From NCBI GenBank assembly GCA_022708765.1, contig JAKIYB010000056.1:1-8025 (forward strand): 8,025 nt of DNA, read 5' to 3'. This DNA comes from Armatimonadota bacterium. GTDB lineage: Bacteria > Armatimonadota > Hebobacteria > CAIYQO01. The notes under the pieces were generated by a model. It saw nothing but the letters and a program-made list of their open reading frames with translations, was not told the DNA's origin and searched no databases. The stretch's first letter is position 1. Each line of letters opens with the position of its first letter. Positions 5,404 to 8,025 of this stretch are shown here, piece after piece. The translations under genes and the position numbers were made by a program.

Positions 5404-7120
5404 ACGCCCCTCCCGCACACCGTTTGAGCGCCAGCGCGGTGATGTCATCGGTGGCTTCACACGCCGTCGTCATCTCATCAACAATTCTCTGCACCATCGT
5501 CGGCGCCGGGAGCGTCCGGTACTGATGCACTAGCTCGCAGAGATCACCTAACTCCATGCGTAACTCATCACCACAACGCACATTGACCAAACCGTCAGTA
5601 TATAGAAAGACGACATCATGCGCATTGAGCATAACTCGGCGGTCTTTCAGGGTTATCTCGGGAAAGATACCGAGCGCGGGACCTTGGCTGGGCAATGGAA
5701 TGGCGCGCGATCGAGCATTCACTCGGCAGAGATACCCGGGATCGTGACCGGCACTGGAATAGACCAGGCGACCGGTCGCGGGGGTGTAGCGCGCCGCGAA
5801 CGCCGTTACGAACAGCTCCGGCCCCATATCCGTATAGAAGAGCCGGTTGGCGACGCGAAACAGGGAAGCGGGCGACCGATGATACGGCGCGTTTGCTTTC
5901 AGGACGTATTTCACCATGCTGACCAGCAAGGCGGCTGAGATGCCTTTCCCGGAGACATCACCGATGAGCAGCATGATATCGCCGTCATCCAGTTCGAAGA
6001 TATCGTAAAAGTCACCGCCGATCTCGCGCGACGGTAACCAGGTTGCGCCGATTTCCATTGTCGAGAAGGATAGCGATCGTCTCGGCAGCAGGCCTTCCAA
6101 TATCTCCCGCGCCAGGCTTAAATCGCGCCGGTGCAGTGCTTCCGCCTGCTCCTGAATAATCATTTCTTTCTGCCGCAAGTATGCCTGCCCGATGCCTTCG
6201 GAGAAAAGGTCAAGCAGCAGATGCAGCCGGGCCAACGCCTCGATGAATTCCGCCGGATGCCAGTACTGCTCAAACCGATAGATTTCGTAGACGGATTCCC
6301 AGAGGATGGGGCGTAGTTGCTGCAGCGCATGGAACATTTCGCGAAATGAAACACCCGCCTGCGCGCTGTCCAGGCCGATCTGGCGCACGGTTGACAGGCT
6401 GGCGGCGCCGGTTTCGGGGGTGGGGGACTGCAGCAGTGACAACAGCAAGTCTAGCAACTGCCCGCCACGCTGCGCGAGCAGCGTCTCCATGCTCTCCGTC
6501 GTTCGCGTCGAGCGCCGCACGCTCTCGACCCAGGCGGGCAGCACCCGGTCACGGTCGGCCAGCAAGCGATTTCTCAGTTCAAGAAGCAGCGAGCGTCCCG
6601 GCAGGGTGAGCGGACTGTCCAAGGTGAAGTGTGTCTGCGCCATCGCCACCTCGCGCTGCTGCAGGTAGACTGAAAGCAGCGGGACGCTAATATTCTCGAT
6701 GACCTGATCGCGCAGGCGTCCGATGAAGAAGACCGCGGCGGGAGACAACTGCGCCATCGGGTAGGTTTCAGCGATATACTCCCAGAGCGTCTGGATGAGC
6801 AACTCCAGCGCGCGGGTGAACGAATATATATGCAGCGACCAGCGGGCAGCCTGTTCGCCCCACTGTTGCCCTAATTCGTGAACCTGCCGGGCGTATGACG
6901 GATCCTGCCGCAGGCGCTGGTTCCAGACAAACAGCGTCTGTACCGCAAGCTCGCGTATCTGCGCGCGCTGTTCGTCATCCAGTTCCGCGAAAAGTAAAAT
7001 GGAGGACTCCCAGACGCGCTCGGTGCGCCGGACAATTTCGTCCGCGTGGGCGGCAATGAAGTCGCCCAGGCGTAAGAGCGCGGGATCCGGCATCATCTGG
7101 CTAGTATTCGCAGGCGCCAT
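5396..7120 (-). CDS. SpoIIE/RsbU-type PP2C phosphatase with two helical N-terminal domains
   Basis: This 574-residue protein ends in a PPM-type serine phosphatase domain (about 335-568). Metal ligands are present: Asp370 in GGDFYD, Asp388 in GDVSGKG, Asp509 in YTDG and Asp558/559 in DDIT; SSAGHDPGYL (455-464) is the usual central motif. Such enzymes dephosphorylate STAS antagonists. The first 330 residues are almost wholly helical, with no membrane segment. Residues about 12-165 and 178-325 look like two copies of one domain: each has an Asp/Arg-rich opening helix containing a Trp (RTERVWESS; RVLPAWVES) and a later amphipathic helix (94-120; 257-281). They resemble RsbRD_N/RsbU-type sensor bundles. 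A coiled stretch (316-340) links to the phosphatase. The ATG at 7120 has AAGGGGA (7130-7136) 9 nt upstream; the frame runs back to 7207 without support. It heads a three-gene overlapping operon. Confidence 0.92.
   Translation of the reverse strand: MAPANTSQMMPDPALLRLGDFIAAHADEIVRRTERVWESSILLFAELDDEQRAQIRELAVQTLFVWNQRLRQDPSYARQVHELGQQWGEQAARWSLHIYSFTRALELLIQTLWEYIAETYPMAQLSPAAVFFIGRLRDQVIENISVPLLSVYLQQREVAMAQTHFTLDSPLTLPGRSLLLELRNRLLADRDRVLPAWVESVRRSTRTTESMETLLAQRGGQLLDLLLSLLQSPTPETGAASLSTVRQIGLDSAQAGVSFREMFHALQQLRPILWESVYEIYRFEQYWHPAEFIEALARLHLLLDLFSEGIGQAYLRQKEMIIQEQAEALHRRDLSLAREILEGLLPRRSLSFSTMEIGATWLPSREIGGDFYDIFELDDGDIMLLIGDVSGKGISAALLVSMVKYVLKANAPYHRSPASLFRVANRLFYTDMGPELFVTAFAARYTPATGRLVYSSAGHDPGYLCRVNARSRAIPLPSQGPALGIFPEITLKDRRVMLNAHDVVFLYTDGLVNVRCGDELRMELGDLCELVHQYRTLPAPTMVQRIVDEMTTACEATDDITALALKRCAGGACD
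5407..5413 (-). promoter_or_regulatory. Strong ribosome binding site fixing the GTG start of the HATPase gene
   Basis: The minus-strand sequence GGAGGGG lies inside the last codons of the phosphatase gene. It places GGAGG 5 nt before the GTG at 5403, which shares GTGACTGA with the upstream stop. This decides the start and implies coupled translation. Confidence 0.7.
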
Positions 7121-7162
7121 GCGTCGAGTTCCCCTTGCGTATGCTACGCGTTCACGCGTTAC

Positions 7163-7168
7163 ATTGTA
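7163..7168 (-). promoter_or_regulatory. Possible -10 box for the phosphatase operon
   Basis: TACAAT on the minus strand lies 42 nt before the ATG at 7120, but no good -35 box stands 16-18 bp upstream. No intrinsic terminator is seen between ribBA (stop at 7254) and this gene, so read-through from ribBA is also possible. The 8-bp tandem ACGCGTTC/ACGCGTTA (7146-7161) overlaps the expected start and could be a regulator site. Confidence 0.35.
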
Positions 7169-7253
7169 CGCAATTACGCGCCGGTGAGGTGAACAGGGAA
7201 CGCACAAGGCGATGGGTGTACGGAACGATGCGATGCCGGAAACGCGGCTACCG

Positions 7254-8025
7254 TCAAGTCAGTGCCTCTTCCTCTGCGGGAAGCAAATGACCGAGTTTGT
7301 CGCGCTTAGTGCGCAGATAGCGCTCATTATGCGGATTGGGCGGGGTCTGAATGGGCACCACCTCGACGATTTCCAGATCGTACCCTTCCAGTCCGACAAT
7401 TTTCCTCGGATTATTCGTCATCAACCGCAGTTGGCGCAGGCCAAGGTCAGCGAGGATTTGTGCGCCCAGGCCATAGTCGCGCAGATCGGCGGCGAACCCA
7501 AGGATTTCATTCGCTTCAACGGTATCCGCGCCTTCGTCCTGCAGCGCGTAGGCGCGCAACTTATTCGCCAGCCCGATGCCGCGTCCTTCCTGATCAATAT
7601 AGACGATGACGCCCTTGCCGGCTTCCTGAATCATGGTCATGGCGCGATGCAGTTGCTCGCCACAGTCGCAGCGCAAGCTATGAAAGACATCACCGGTGAG
7701 ACAGCTTGAATGCACCCGTACCAGCGTGGGCGAGCCATCCAACTCCCCGCAGACCAGCGCGACATACGGGCGCTCGTCTATCGAAGAGGCGTAGCACACG
7801 GCGCGGAATTGGCCGGCGGAGGTAGGCAGACTAGTTTCTACCACGCGTGTGATTAGCCGTTCGTGCCGGTGACGGTACGCGATAATCTGCTTTACAGAGA
7901 TTATCGGCAAACCGTGCATCTGGGCGAAGGTTTCCAACTGCGGCAACCGCGCCATGGTACCGTCATCATTGATAATTTCGCAGATGACACCGACCGGCTG
8001 CACGTCAACCAGGCGGCACAGGTCT
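7254..8025 (-). CDS. ribBA: RibBA bifunctional riboflavin enzyme, N-terminal part outside window
   Basis: The frame stays open to the window edge, giving 256 visible codons; the N-terminal part is missing. The first 50 residues (DLCRLV, GVICEIINDDGTMARLP) are the end of a 3,4-dihydroxy-2-butanone-4-phosphate synthase (RibB). The rest is a GTP cyclohydrolase II (RibA) domain that opens GTP to the pyrimidine precursor of riboflavin. RibA features, numbered from the first complete visible codon, are the zinc ligands Cys108, Cys119 and Cys121 in the C-x10-C-x-C pattern, DQEGRGIGL (144-152), DTVEAN (167-172), YGLGAQIL (184-191) and MTNNPRK (202-208). All key residues look intact. The GTG at 8003 is an internal Val codon, not a start. 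Other riboflavin genes, if clustered, would be beyond the right edge. Confidence 0.95.
   Translation of the reverse strand, partial: DLCRLVDVQPVGVICEIINDDGTMARLPQLETFAQMHGLPIISVKQIIAYRHRHERLITRVVETSLPTSAGQFRAVCYASSIDERPYVALVCGELDGSPTLVRVHSSCLTGDVFHSLRCDCGEQLHRAMTMIQEAGKGVIVYIDQEGRGIGLANKLRAYALQDEGADTVEANEILGFAADLRDYGLGAQILADLGLRQLRLMTNNPRKIVGLEGYDLEIVEVVPIQTPPNPHNERYLRTKRDKLGHLLPAEEEALT

Noticed and set aside
7212..7709. 165-codon plus-strand open frame opposite ribBA
   Set aside because: It is antisense to the well-conserved GTP cyclohydrolase II domain and has no supporting start or motif.
8001..8003. GTG at 8003 as the start of a stand-alone ribA gene
   Set aside because: The frame is open upstream and encodes the DLCRLV stretch expected of RibB, so this GTG is an internal Val codon of a RibBA fusion cut by the window edge.

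Overview
The window comes from a moderately GC-rich bacterium. All protein genes lie on the minus strand, and one tRNA cluster lies on the plus strand. The phylum cannot be fixed from this sequence. A TIGR03790-family secreted protein, a GH130 glycosidase/phosphorylase, a PP2C/anti-sigma-type regulatory module and tRNA genes with encoded CCA fit a free-living environmental bacterium; Armatimonadota, Planctomycetota, Acidobacteriota or Chloroflexota are possible (low-confidence inference). Most of the window is housekeeping or regulatory. The least characterised parts are the GH130-TIGR03790 pair and the phosphatase/ATPase/receiver operon.

Layout from right to left, which is the direction of transcription for the protein genes. 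(1) 8025-7254: the 3' part of ribBA (riboflavin synthesis), entering from outside the window. (2) 7120-4593: three overlapping genes, a SpoIIE/RsbU-type PP2C phosphatase with two related helical N-terminal domains, an RsbW-like HATPase, and a single-domain response regulator. The overlaps and good Shine-Dalgarno sites indicate one translationally coupled operon. No STAS antagonist or sigma factor is visible. (3) 4199-4549, plus strand: tRNA-Pro(UGG), tRNA-Gly(UCC), tRNA-Arg(UCU) and tRNA-His(GUG), with a strong promoter in front and a 12-bp-stem hairpin behind, in the convergent gap with the response regulator. (4) 3987-2677: a LeuC-type dehydratase large subunit, transcribed divergently from the tRNAs, with its own promoter and a clear intrinsic terminator; no leuD is adjacent. 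(5) 2474-1: a GH130 enzyme followed 18 nt later by a signal-peptide-bearing TIGR03790 protein that runs off the window. This pair has a near-consensus promoter, repeated octamers around that promoter, and a perfect 12-bp inverted repeat that places the start codon of the second gene in a hairpin loop.

No gene-free stretch exceeds about 210 nt. The two longest are 2475-2676 (leuC terminator plus GH130 promoter) and 3988-4198 (divergent leuC and tRNA promoters). I saw no insertion sequence, CRISPR array, origin, attachment site or rRNA. Long plus-strand open frames opposite the GH130, leuC and ribBA genes are shadows. I found no strong case for a wholly new system. The best leads are the start-codon hairpin with the secreted TIGR03790/GH130 pair, and the partner-switching-like operon with a duplicated sensor and no visible antagonist.
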